DNA of 11,254 bases from an uncultured Clostridia bacterium (GCA_944381295.1 CALWKP010000063.1:1-11254), one strand, 5' to 3'; counted from the first letter of the stretch, positions 1 through 6,577 are shown. Program-made: numbers and translations. Notes: generated by a model not told the origin, from the sequence alone.

Positions 1-1083
1 GAAGCGGTGCAGAAATGCCGACGTGCCGGGATCACGCCGGTAATGATTACAGGCGACCACGCAGCAACAGCGGCGGCAATCGCCAAACAATTGGGGATTC
101 TGACCGAAGGCGGGGAAGTCATGACAGGAGCGCGCCTGGACCATATGGAACAGGCAGAGTTAGAAAAGGAAATTGGGAAATATCCAGTATTTGCGCGGGT
201 ATCACCAGAACATAAAGTCCGGATCGTTCGAGCGTTCCAGAAGCGCGGGGATATCGTAGCGATGACAGGAGACGGTGTAAACGATGCCCCGGCGCTAAAA
301 GCAGCGGATATTGGGTGTGCAATGGGAAAATCCGGGACTGACGTTGCTAAGGCTGCCGCGGATATGGTGCTCACTGACGACAATTTTGCCACAATCGTTT
401 CGGCAGTGAAGGAAGGGCGCGGCATCTATGAAAATATCCGGAAAACCGTACATTTCTTGATTTCGTGTAATATCGGGGAGATTTTAACCATTTTCGCAGC
501 ATTCCTTTTGGGCTTGCCGACACCATTATTGGCAATACAATTGTTGTGGGTAAATCTGGTGACGGATTCACTTCCCGCATTAGCGTTGGGTGTGGACCCT
601 GTGGAAAAAGATGTGATGAACAGGAAACCGGCAAAACCACAAGACAGTGTTTTTTCCGGAGGAATGGGGTATCATATTGTGATAGAAGGCTGTCTGATCG
701 GAGCTTTGTCCCTGTTGGCCTATTCCATAGGGCGCGTCTTTTTTGATGGAGATCCAGTATCTCCCATTATCGGAAGGACGATGGCGTTTGCAGTGCTCAG
801 TTTATCCCAAGTGGTGCATACCTTCAATATGCGTTCGGAACATTCCCTGTTTCAAATCGGACTGTTCAGCAATCCGCGATTGATTCTGGCGGCATTAGCC
901 TGTATCGCTTTACAGCTTGCAGTAATCGTTACACCACTGTCTACGGTATTTAAAACGGTCCCGTTGACAGGAATGCAATGGCTGATTTGCGCAGCTTTGT
1001 CATTGACCCCGCTTTTGGCAGTGGAGCTGGAAAAATTGGTCGGAACGCTGCGGAAAAAGCGCGAAAATGTGCAGAGGCATTGA
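1..1083 (+). CDS. Cation-transporting P-type ATPase, Ca2+ type (IIA), C-terminal fragment
   Basis: The reading frame is open from base 1, so the gene starts outside the window; 360 residues are visible. The family pumps Ca2+ across the cytoplasmic membrane using ATP and a phospho-aspartate intermediate. Visible are the end of the P domain with MITGDH (about residues 15-20) and the hinge motif TGDGVNDAP (about 89-97), followed by the M5-M10 membrane block. M5 carries N157 and E160 (SCNIGEI) and M6 carries N185, T188 and D189 (WVNLVTDSLPALALG). These match the Ca2+-binding residues of SERCA/PMR1-type pumps, which favours Ca2+ over heavy metals or H+. The phosphorylation motif DKTGT and the N domain lie upstream and are not visible. 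The C-terminus is basic (RKKREN). The stop codon TGA (1081-1083) lies inside the -35 box of the next promoter. The family call is firm; the Ca2+ (rather than Mn2+) specificity is inferred. Confidence 0.93.
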   Translation, partial: EAVQKCRRAGITPVMITGDHAATAAAIAKQLGILTEGGEVMTGARLDHMEQAELEKEIGKYPVFARVSPEHKVRIVRAFQKRGDIVAMTGDGVNDAPALKAADIGCAMGKSGTDVAKAAADMVLTDDNFATIVSAVKEGRGIYENIRKTVHFLISCNIGEILTIFAAFLLGLPTPLLAIQLLWVNLVTDSLPALALGVDPVEKDVMNRKPAKPQDSVFSGGMGYHIVIEGCLIGALSLLAYSIGRVFFDGDPVSPIIGRTMAFAVLSLSQVVHTFNMRSEHSLFQIGLFSNPRLILAALACIALQLAVIVTPLSTVFKTVPLTGMQWLICAALSLTPLLAVELEKLVGTLRKKRENVQRH

Positions 1084-1108
1084 CAAATATTCAGCGGCTG
1101 TTTATACT
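1080..1108 (+). promoter_or_regulatory. Sigma-A promoter of the rubredoxin-fprA operon
   Basis: A consensus -35 box TTGACA at 1080-1085, a 17-nt spacer, and a -10 box TATACT at 1103-1108 (5 of 6 to consensus). The predicted start is near 1115, giving a 5' leader of about 67 nt. The -35 box overlaps the last codon and stop codon of the upstream ATPase gene, so the two units are packed tightly but appear to be transcribed separately. Confidence 0.82.
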
Positions 1109-1116
1109 AAAAAGTA

Positions 1117-1138
1117 CCTGGAAACAGGAGTCTCCAGG
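1117..1138 (+). other. 5' leader stem-loop of the rubredoxin-fprA mRNA
   Basis: CCTGGA (1117-1122) pairs with TCCAGG (1133-1138), almost exactly at the predicted 5' end of the transcript. An alternative smaller hairpin, CCTG-GAAA-CAGG, uses the same left arm with a GNRA tetraloop. A hairpin at the extreme 5' end often protects mRNA from decay. There is no T-tract, so it does not look like a terminator. Confidence 0.45.
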
Positions 1139-1181
1139 GGATGATGCGAATCGAAAAATAAAAATAAAGGAGTTAAAAACA

Positions 1182-1340
1182 ATGGAAAAATATGTATGCG
1201 ATGTTTGCGGTTATATTTATGATCCTGAGACAGGAGATCCGGATAACGGTGTAGCAGCAGGAACAAAATTTGAAGATCTTCCGGAAGATTGGGTTTGCCC
1301 GCTGTGCGGCGTTGGCAAAGACATGTTCAGCAAACAGTAA
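1182..1340 (+). CDS. Rubredoxin
   Basis: A 52-residue cytoplasmic one-electron carrier with a single Fe(SCys)4 centre. The two iron-binding knuckles are C6-x-x-C9-G (YVCDVCGYIYD) and C39-P-x-C42-G (WVCPLCGVGKDMF). The family hallmarks DPETGDPDNGVAAGT and FEDLPEDW lie between them, and the length is normal for a rubredoxin. The start ATG at 1182 is preceded by AAAGGAG (1166-1172) at good spacing; an open frame further upstream has no such site and is not used. It is first in a two-gene operon, 33 nt ahead of the flavodiiron protein gene. Rubredoxin is the known direct electron donor to flavodiiron proteins in clostridia and related anaerobes, so it probably feeds electrons from NADH:rubredoxin reductase to FprA. 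No reductase gene is visible here. Confidence 0.96.
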   Translation: MEKYVCDVCGYIYDPETGDPDNGVAAGTKFEDLPEDWVCPLCGVGKDMFSKQ

Positions 1341-1373
1341 GTAGGTACTGGGAAGTTGAAAAGAGGTACCTGT

Positions 1374-2573
1374 ATGGGTGCAATAAAGATACAGGACGGG
1401 ATTTATTCCGTAGGGGTGCTGAACCCGTCTTTGCGTGTGTTCGATATCGTCATGGAATCACGGTATGGAACCAGTTATAATGCGTATCTCCTGACCGGAG
1501 AGAAAAATGTGCTGATTGAAACAGTACACACGGATTACTTTGAAGAGTATCTGGCAAATATTGAGAGTGTTGTCAAGGTTTCGGAAATTGATTATCTGGT
1601 GATGAACCACACCGAACCCGATCATTCGGGGAGTGTGGCGAAACTGCTGGAGCGGAACCCTCAAATCCAGGTGATTTGTACGATGGCGGCACAGAAATAT
1701 TTGCAGGCGATTACAAACCGGGAATTCCGTTGTAGGAATGTCAAGAGCGGCGATCGTTTGGACTTAGGAAACAAGAGTTTAGAGTTTCTTGTGGCGCCGA
1801 TGCTGCATTGGCCGGATTCCATGTTTACCTGGGATGAATCGACGGGAACACTGTTTACGTGCGATTTTTTAGGCGCTCATTTCTGCGAGCCAACCATGCT
1901 GGATCGGAATATTCATTATCCGGAACAGTATCGGGAGCAGTTGAACTATTATTTTAACTGTATTTTTGGTCCGTTCAAGCCGTATGTGCTGGCTGGTCTG
2001 GATAAAATCGAGAAACTGCCAGTAACGATGGCATGCCCAAGTCACGGGCCGTGCCTGGTGGAACATTTACAAGAAGCGATGACGCTGTATCGGGAATGGA
2101 GTACGCCGGTCAAAAAGGAAAAGAGGCTGGCAGCGGTGCTATATGCATCTGCTTATGGGTGTACGGCGAAATTAGCCAATGCTGCTGCCGATGAACTGCG
2201 CAAAGACGAGAGGTTAGACGTTAAGCTGGTGGATGTGGTAAACACTCCGCTCAGTGAAAGTGCAGCACTTGCCAATGAAGCAGATATCCTGATGATTGGA
2301 TCCTGTACTATTAATCGTGATGCCCCAAAGATTATTTGGGATGTTTTGGCATCGGTGGACGCTCTCAATACAGAGGGCAGACTTGCCGGGGCATTTGGGT
2401 CCTATGGATGGAGCGGTGAAGCGATTGATATGATCCGATCACGGATGGAACACTTGAAGTTTACGTTTATCGGGCAAGGGGTTAAGGCGAATTTTATGCC
2501 TGGATGTGAAAATTTTGATAAGATCCGGGAATATGCACGATGCCTTGCGTTTAAGATGAGTTCCGTAAAATAA
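1374..2573 (+). CDS. fprA: Flavodiiron protein (A-type flavoprotein), O2/NO reductase
   Basis: A 399-residue cytoplasmic enzyme that reduces O2 to water and/or NO to N2O without conserving energy. Residues 1 to about 250 form a metallo-beta-lactamase-like domain with the full diiron set: H79-x-E81-x-D83-H84 (NHTEPDHSG), H145 (MLHWPD), D164 (FTCDFLGAH) and H224 (CPSHGP). Residues about 252-395 form a flavodoxin-like domain with an FMN phosphate loop (YASAYGCTAK) and FGSYGWSG. It ends after the flavodoxin domain with no fused rubredoxin or flavin reductase, so it is a class A protein served by the separate rubredoxin encoded upstream. The chosen start is the ATG at 1374, with AAGAGG at 1361-1366; a TTG at 1356 is in frame but lies ahead of this site. 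Function as an oxidative/nitrosative stress scavenger is from family knowledge; O2 versus NO preference cannot be read from the sequence. Confidence 0.95.
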   Translation: MGAIKIQDGIYSVGVLNPSLRVFDIVMESRYGTSYNAYLLTGEKNVLIETVHTDYFEEYLANIESVVKVSEIDYLVMNHTEPDHSGSVAKLLERNPQIQVICTMAAQKYLQAITNREFRCRNVKSGDRLDLGNKSLEFLVAPMLHWPDSMFTWDESTGTLFTCDFLGAHFCEPTMLDRNIHYPEQYREQLNYYFNCIFGPFKPYVLAGLDKIEKLPVTMACPSHGPCLVEHLQEAMTLYREWSTPVKKEKRLAAVLYASAYGCTAKLANAAADELRKDERLDVKLVDVVNTPLSESAALANEADILMIGSCTINRDAPKIIWDVLASVDALNTEGRLAGAFGSYGWSGEAIDMIRSRMEHLKFTFIGQGVKANFMPGCENFDKIREYARCLAFKMSSVK

Positions 2574-2577
2574 TAGA

Positions 2578-2627
2578 TTGTGCCGCAGGTGCAAGGCGAA
2601 AACCTTGTGCATCTGCGGCACAATTTT
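2578..2627 (+). terminator. Intrinsic terminator of the rubredoxin-fprA operon
   Basis: It begins 4 nt after the fprA stop. TTGTGCCGCAG plus GTGCAAGG (2578-2596) pairs with the complementary arm at 2603-2623, with one G-U pair and a 2-nt bulge. The loop is CGAAAA, followed by TTTT (2624-2627). The long stable stem supports termination; the T-tract is short. Confidence 0.8.
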
Positions 2628-2741
2628 GTCAGGATGCAATTTACTTATGATGTTGTCGTAATCCATGCGAAAATGGGGGAACCCCTTGAGCAGAGGGCCT
2701 TTTTATTTTTTGGTGGGGCTTTGAAAAAAGAGTAAGCCGAA
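2628..2741. other. Non-coding stretch ahead of the cloverleaf element
   Basis: No convincing gene is present. It holds a weak hairpin CCCTT-GAGCA-GAGGG (2683-2697) followed on the plus strand by CCTTTTTATTTTTT, which could act as a backup terminator for the fprA operon. On the minus strand, the A-run at 2724-2729 becomes six T's just beyond the cloverleaf element, so it could be the U-tract of a terminator for the ABC operon. Confidence 0.4.
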
Positions 2742-2866
2742 AGCCGGCCCCAAGCCGCCCGGTCCGGATTTCGCCGGACCGGGCGTACTCGTTTGGCGCA
2801 CTCTCTGTGCGCCAAACGAAAAAGGAGCCCCGCGCATGCGCGGGGCTCCTTTGCTTGGGGCCGGCT
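2742..2866. repeat. Nested inverted-repeat element (cloverleaf / four-way junction)
   Basis: A perfect 14-bp outer stem (AGCCGGCCCCAAGC at 2742-2755 with its complement at 2853-2866) encloses three perfect hairpins. Hairpin 1 has arms 2756-2767 and 2774-2785 (12 bp, loop ATTTCG). Hairpin 2 has arms 2789-2801 and 2807-2819 (13 bp, loop TCTCT). Hairpin 3 is a perfect 32-bp palindrome at 2821-2852. Linkers are 0, 3, 1 and 0 nt, so nearly every base pairs. The element is GC-rich against its flanks. It starts, on the minus strand, 12 nt past the permease stop. No terminal target duplication or transposase is visible. It could be a compound terminator, a mobile non-autonomous repeat, or a structured RNA; which one is not decidable here. 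Confidence 0.85.
2821..2852 (-). terminator. Perfect 32-bp palindrome, likely terminator of the minus-strand ABC operon
   Basis: AAAGGAGCCCCGCGCA is followed directly by its exact reverse complement, centred between 2836 and 2837. Read on the minus strand, the GC-rich stem is followed by TTTTT (the A-run 2819-2823 on the plus strand), an intrinsic terminator layout 27 nt past the permease stop. On the plus strand the tail is only TTT, so it may work weakly in both directions. Confidence 0.65.
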
Positions 2867-2878
2867 CGTTGAGTGCTG

Positions 2879-4801
2879 TCAGGACTGCCCGACCCATCCC
2901 CAGTCTTTTAATAATGCGAAAGTTTTCGGATAAGGAGCAAGGTTGTAATAGTTGGAACAACTGATCTCCACACGTCCCTGATAGTCCCCAACCAAAGCCT
3001 TCAGCTTTTCATTTTTAGGAACAAATGGCGAGATGTTCAGATAGATCGAATAGGCGCTTGCGGTTTCCACATTGGTGTCAACGAGCTCCTGCTGCGATCC
3101 TGTGTACAGGTATCCATAATTTGCATCAAACTGTGGGATGCTGTCACGGGTGTCCTCCTGCAACGCCGCAAGCAGGGCTTCCTGTTGCTCGGATGTTAAC
3201 GTGTGTGTTCCCGTCAATCCATTTTCGCCGTTAACATCAATGGAATCAATCGCATCCGCATCAAAATAGAAGATCGCCTGGGAATCCTGATAATATTCCG
3301 GCAGGGCAAGGATCGCATTCAGCTTCTCCATAAGTCCCGAATAGTCGGTCCCTTCCGGGAAATTGTAGCTGGAATAATAACGGGAAATCGTCTGCCCGTT
3401 TTTCAGTTGATAGGTGATGGTAATATCTTTGGAGGTGCTGTGATCGATGATATACGGGTATTTTTCCAAACGGTTCAACGAGATCAATTCCTGATGCAGG
3501 TCAATTGCCTTTTGAGGATCATCCACGCGGGGAGAGACTTCCGCTAAGGCTTCCGAAGGGACTCCCTGTTTGCTGGAGTAGGAGTTGACAGTAAATCCAT
3601 AACGGTACCCAGAGATTTCGACATTTGCGCTTTCTATCTCCGAGAGGGCGGGGATCCTGGTGTCATAGCCAAAGAATCCAAAGCTGAAGGAAGCAAACAT
3701 CGCTGCAAAGACAACGACAAATCCTCCATAGAACAAGAAGCTTTTCCCTAATTGTTTAAACCCGCGGGAGTAAATTCCCTCCGCGATCAAATGGGTGCAG
3801 ATCGACCCAAGGAAAGCTCCCATGAAGAAATAGCCGCTTTTGTTGCCGATAAGAAGGAGGAAGAGTAACCCGCAGCAGAGTGCAGCGGCAAAAGTAGCGA
3901 TGAAGCGTACCGTGATTTTGGGAATGGGGAATGCAAAATGGCTTTCGGCACATTCGCTGGCGCGGCGGCGATAGAGCAGCAACGCTCCGGCAAAGACGGC
4001 AATGGTAAAGAATCCCCACCAGATATGGTAAGCAAAGTCACCTTTGAACGTCGTAGTGGCGAGGAGTGCGCCAAAATAGGGAGAAAGCAGCATATCCCCA
4101 AGGGAAATACCGTCGTCACGGAATGGCATCATCCCTGGAATAGTAAGCCCTGCGCAGACACGGCCCATAAAGGTCATGAGCGGATAGGTAAAACTGATGA
4201 CGAGGATAGACATTACCGCGTCGAAGGTGGTGCCGCTGCAAACGGTGAGGAAAACGGAGAAGGTGTAGGCGGCGGCAATCAGAAGCATGCACGAAGGCAG
4301 ATAGGTTGGATTCAGCCGCAGCATGATACGGCTGGTGGATACCGAGTCGATGTTATAGGCAAGCCGCACGATTTCGGCGATCAGAGAAACCAGACAGAGC
4401 GGTGCGAGCAGGGCGCTCAGACCAGCAAAATACCGGCTCAGGAAGAGACGTGTCCGGCTGATCGGAAGCGCGTGGAAGAGATCGACGGAGCGTTTTTTCT
4501 GCATATAGCCGAAAAGAAGTATAGTGAAAATCAGGCTGAGCAGAATGGCTAGAGGCTGGATAGCAAAGGTGAAGATCACGCCCATGTACTCGTGATAGGC
4601 GGAAAAGAGGTTTTCGGTGTAATTTTTAGTGTCCCGCACACTGCCAAGAACAAGCAAAAGAATGATCGGGATCGCGATGAGCAAAATAGCAAGATACAGG
4701 ATAGCGACACCGCGGATCTGCTTGAGGGACCATAGATATAAAGTAAAGGGATTGTTTGCGGCAGAATGTTTCTGATTAGCTGAGGATGTTGTCGATGTCA
4801 T
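2879..4801 (-). CDS. ABC transporter permease with large C-terminal soluble domain
   Basis: A 640-residue protein. Residues about 25-380 hold eight to nine hydrophobic segments (for example near 30-52, 72-98, 120-145, 168-190, 195-225, 258-280, 300-320, 325-345 and 355-380), typical of ABC-2 type permeases. The remaining 260 residues (after FGYDTRIP) are polar, rich in Tyr and Asp, with no membrane segment; this part resembles an extra domain found in Firmicutes permeases next to YtrA-type regulators (possibly the DUF6449 group, from memory). The start is the ATG at 4801, chosen because GGAGGTGG lies just upstream inside the end of the ATPase gene; an ATG 21 nt earlier overlaps that site and is unlikely. 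The 26-nt overlap with the ATPase gene implies translational coupling and partnership. The substrate is unknown: cell-envelope stress, peptide antibiotic export or self-protection are possibilities from related systems only. Confidence 0.85.
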   Translation of the reverse strand: MTSTTSSANQKHSAANNPFTLYLWSLKQIRGVAILYLAILLIAIPIILLLVLGSVRDTKNYTENLFSAYHEYMGVIFTFAIQPLAILLSLIFTILLFGYMQKKRSVDLFHALPISRTRLFLSRYFAGLSALLAPLCLVSLIAEIVRLAYNIDSVSTSRIMLRLNPTYLPSCMLLIAAAYTFSVFLTVCSGTTFDAVMSILVISFTYPLMTFMGRVCAGLTIPGMMPFRDDGISLGDMLLSPYFGALLATTTFKGDFAYHIWWGFFTIAVFAGALLLYRRRASECAESHFAFPIPKITVRFIATFAAALCCGLLFLLLIGNKSGYFFMGAFLGSICTHLIAEGIYSRGFKQLGKSFLFYGGFVVVFAAMFASFSFGFFGYDTRIPALSEIESANVEISGYRYGFTVNSYSSKQGVPSEALAEVSPRVDDPQKAIDLHQELISLNRLEKYPYIIDHSTSKDITITYQLKNGQTISRYYSSYNFPEGTDYSGLMEKLNAILALPEYYQDSQAIFYFDADAIDSIDVNGENGLTGTHTLTSEQQEALLAALQEDTRDSIPQFDANYGYLYTGSQQELVDTNVETASAYSIYLNISPFVPKNEKLKALVGDYQGRVEISCSNYYNLAPYPKTFALLKDWGWVGQS

Positions 4802-5675
4802 AACCGGCCACCTCCATTTCACTGATAAAGACTTCTTCGAGGGTCAGCGGAAGGACCTCGGAAAAGATCGGCTGGAATGTTTCAAGTTTCTGCAAAATTT
4901 CCTGTTTGGAGCCGCGTGCGACAAAATTGATGAGGGACCCACGGACGGTATAGTTGAGGATATCGAGACCGTTGAATGCAGAGATGTCGGGCATCGGCTT
5001 GAGGATCGCCTGGATTTTGTGGATACCGAGCTTGAGGTCATCGAGTTCGCGGTCAAAGAGGATGCCACCTTTGTGAAGAAGCCCGACGTGATCGCAGAGG
5101 TCCTCAAGTTCGCGCAGGTTGTGCGACGCGATTAGGATGGTCATTTGACGTTCGGTGACCTCGTCGCTGAGCAGACGCTTGAGAAGCTGGCGGATCACCG
5201 GGTCCAGACCGTCAAAGACCTCGTCGAGCAGGAGATAATCCGGACGTGTGGAAAGCGCAGTCGTGAGCGCAACTTGACGCTGCATCCCTTTGGACATGTT
5301 GATAATTTTATCCTTGCGGCTGATCGGGAAAATGCTGCAGAGTTGTTCATAACGCTTGGCATCCCAACCGGGATACAGGCGGGAGTACAGGTCGGCAATA
5401 TCGTCCATGTTGGATTGCGGGAAAAAATACGCAAAATCCGGGACGAAGAAAATCCTGCCTTTGGTGTGGGGATGTTCAAAAGGCGGAGTGCCGTCGATGA
5501 GGACAGTACCGCCGTCGGGACGGTAGACCCCGGCGAGAACACGAAGCAGGGTGGATTTCCCGGCACCGTTGGAGCCCACAAGACCGTAAATGGAACCGGT
5601 ATCGATGCGGCAGGAGATCTGTTGCAGAGCGGTAAGGGAATGAAATTTTTTCGTAAGGTTTTGAATTTCGATCAT
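4776..5675 (-). CDS. ABC transporter ATP-binding protein (YtrB-like)
   Basis: A 299-residue cytoplasmic ATPase that would energise the permease encoded downstream. The motifs are Walker A GSNGAGKST (34-42), signature MSKGMQRQ (127-134, a variant of LSGGQ common in this subgroup), Walker B YLLLDEVFDGLDP (147-159) and H-loop SHNL (H185). Residues after about 215 form a C-terminal extension seen in many exporter-type ATPases. The start ATG (5675) shares one base with the TGA stop of the regulator gene (TGATG), with GGGAGGG just upstream. The family is certain. The YtrB-like assignment rests on the YtrA-type regulator upstream and the partner permease. Transport direction and cargo cannot be read from sequence. 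Confidence 0.93.
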   Translation of the reverse strand: MIEIQNLTKKFHSLTALQQISCRIDTGSIYGLVGSNGAGKSTLLRVLAGVYRPDGGTVLIDGTPPFEHPHTKGRIFFVPDFAYFFPQSNMDDIADLYSRLYPGWDAKRYEQLCSIFPISRKDKIINMSKGMQRQVALTTALSTRPDYLLLDEVFDGLDPVIRQLLKRLLSDEVTERQMTILIASHNLRELEDLCDHVGLLHKGGILFDRELDDLKLGIHKIQAILKPMPDISAFNGLDILNYTVRGSLINFVARGSKQEILQKLETFQPIFSEVLPLTLEEVFISEMEVAGYDIDNILS

Positions 5676-6046
5676 CAGGAATCCCTCCCTTGAAAGTAGG
5701 CTGAGACATGGGCAAGTAATTCGTCCTGTGCAAGACCGCGTTCAGCGGCTTTTTTCACGGCGAGGTCAAATTCTTCCAGGGCAAACAGTTTTTGTTTTTG
5801 CAGGGAAGAAAGATCGCCGGAGAGAAACGACCCTTTTCCGGGGACAGAAACGATAATCCCGTCATGTTCGAGCATCCGGTAGGCTTTTTGGACGGTGTTA
5901 GGGTTCACACCGAGCTCCTGAGCAAGTGCCCGTACAGAAGGGAGCTGTTCATTTTGTTCCATCGCGCCGAGGGCCGCAAGACGGGTGATGGATTGATAAA
6001 GTTGTTCATAGATTGGCTGACCGCTTTTATAGTTCAGCACAAACAT
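5675..6046 (-). CDS. GntR-family transcriptional regulator, YtrA subfamily
   Basis: A 123-residue cytoplasmic DNA-binding protein. Residues about 9-72 form the GntR winged helix (QPIYEQLYQSI; LPSVRALAQELGVNPNTVQKAYRMLEHDGI; wing VPGKGSF). Only about 50 residues follow, so there is no large effector domain; this short form is typical of the YtrA subfamily, which represses its own ABC transporter operon. The start is the ATG at 6046, preceded by GAGAGGTG; an in-frame GTG at 6055 is part of that ribosome binding site. It is the first gene of a three-gene operon and overlaps the ATPase start by one base. The inverted repeat spanning the promoter just upstream is its probable operator. The inducing signal is unknown; cell-wall antibiotics are the signal in the Bacillus relative. 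Confidence 0.93.
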   Translation of the reverse strand: MFVLNYKSGQPIYEQLYQSITRLAALGAMEQNEQLPSVRALAQELGVNPNTVQKAYRMLEHDGIIVSVPGKGSFLSGDLSSLQKQKLFALEEFDLAVKKAAERGLAQDELLAHVSAYFQGRDS

Positions 6047-6062
6047 TCCGATCACCTCTCTG

Positions 6063-6097
6063 TTCTAACTGTATTAACATGATTAGTACAGTTAGAA
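6063..6097. promoter_or_regulatory. Inverted-repeat operator, likely bound by the GntR regulator
   Basis: Perfect 11-bp arms TTCTAACTGTA (6063-6073) and TACAGTTAGAA (6087-6097) are separated by 13 nt, and the spacer itself continues the symmetry with TAA/TTA around a centre at 6080. One arm covers the end of the -10 box and the predicted start site; the other lies in the leader. Bound protein would block initiation, which fits autorepression. Confidence 0.8.
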
Positions 6098-6124
6098 TAT
6101 ACCACGCCTTTCAAGCGAAGTCAA
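6096..6124 (-). promoter_or_regulatory. Promoter of the GntR-ABC operon
   Basis: Read on the minus strand: -35 box TTGACT (6124-6119), 17-nt spacer, -10 box TATATT (6101-6096). The predicted start is near 6089, about 43 nt ahead of the regulator start codon. The -10 box shares bases with one arm of the operator-like inverted repeat. Confidence 0.82.
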
Positions 6125-6152
6125 TAAATGTAAAAAGATTGAAACCTTTTTC

Positions 6153-6184
6153 AAAAAAACAGCCCCCAGATCTCTGGGGACTGT
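6153..6184 (-). terminator. Intrinsic terminator of the HTH gene
   Basis: Hairpin ACAG-c-CCCCAG / ATCT / CTGGGG-a-CTGT (6159-6184) with one C-A mismatch. On the minus strand it is followed by seven T's (6159-6153). It begins 9 nt after the stop codon of the minus-strand HTH gene and separates it from the GntR operon promoter. Confidence 0.88.
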
Positions 6185-6193
6185 TATCAACTA

Positions 6194-6442
6194 TTATTCT
6201 TCGCGTCCTAGCAGCCAGTCAACAGATACATTCAGAATATTAGCTAAGGCTGCAAGCTCATAATCTGTGACGTAACGGATTTGTCCCTCCAACTTGGACA
6301 AACCAGAAGCGTTCATATCAATACCGTTTACCTGAAGCTGCGCTAAAAGCTCTTTCTGCTTCATCCCCTGGTTTTTGCGGGCCATTTCCACTCTTGCGCC
6401 GACCAGGTTACGGTTTCCAAGCGCTTGTTTGCGTAATCTCAT
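6194..6442 (-). CDS. Small Xre-family helix-turn-helix DNA-binding protein
   Basis: An 82-residue cytoplasmic protein made almost only of a Cro/CI-type HTH domain: VGARVEMARKNQGMKQKELLAQL (residues about 14-36), a recognition-helix region MNASGLSKLEGQIRYV (43-58), and a closing helix pair ELAALANILNVSVDWLLGREE. The DWLLG ending is usual for this family. The start is the ATG at 6442, because GGGAG (6455-6451 on the minus strand) sits 8 nt ahead; an ATG 15 nt upstream lacks such a site. It is a single-gene unit with its own promoter and terminator, divergent from the NAD salvage operon across about 280 bp. It may act on its own promoter or on that operon, but no operator was recognised with confidence. 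The target is unknown. Confidence 0.85.
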   Translation of the reverse strand: MRLRKQALGNRNLVGARVEMARKNQGMKQKELLAQLQVNGIDMNASGLSKLEGQIRYVTDYELAALANILNVSVDWLLGREE

Positions 6443-6548
6443 TCTTTCATCTCCCATCTGTGTCTGCGGAGTTGGATCCGCGAGTAAATAAATTTTGCGA
6501 CGACCAAAACCTTATCCTACGCATTCCCAAAAAAGTGAACACGTTTAT

Positions 6549-6577
6549 ATTATAGTATCATCCATAAAAAAAAGCAA
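6549..6577 (-). promoter_or_regulatory. Promoter of the HTH gene
   Basis: On the minus strand: -35 box TTGCTT (6577-6572), 17-nt spacer, perfect -10 box TATAAT (6554-6549). The predicted start near 6542 gives a leader of about 100 nt. That leader contains a small GCGGA/TCCGC hairpin (6466-6481) and an imperfect dyad GTGAACAC near the start site. The rest of the 6458-6654 gap is AT-rich with no gene. Confidence 0.65.

Noticed and set aside
978..1181. Longer N-terminal extension of rubredoxin
   Set aside because: The open frame overlaps the ATPase gene and the promoter; a strong ribosome binding site points to the ATG at 1182 and gives the normal 52-residue length.
2742..2866. Cloverleaf as a tRNA
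   Set aside because: Stem lengths (14, 12, 13, up to 16 bp) and loops do not fit tRNA, and there is no T-loop sequence or CCA end.
2742..2866. Cloverleaf as an integron attC site or insertion sequence
   Set aside because: No integrase or transposase, no target duplication and no attC-type core site were recognised; hairpins are perfect instead of carrying extrahelical bases.
2703..2960. 85-residue minus-strand open frame through the cloverleaf
   Set aside because: It overlaps the end of the permease gene in another frame and translates the hairpins; no plausible ribosome binding site or family.
3938..4552. 204-residue plus-strand open frame
   Set aside because: Antisense to the permease gene; composition is charged and low in family-like motifs, and no ribosome binding site was recognised. 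It is a by-product of codon use on the other strand.
5145..5693. 182-residue plus-strand open frame
   Set aside because: Lies entirely opposite the ABC ATPase, whose motifs are unambiguous.
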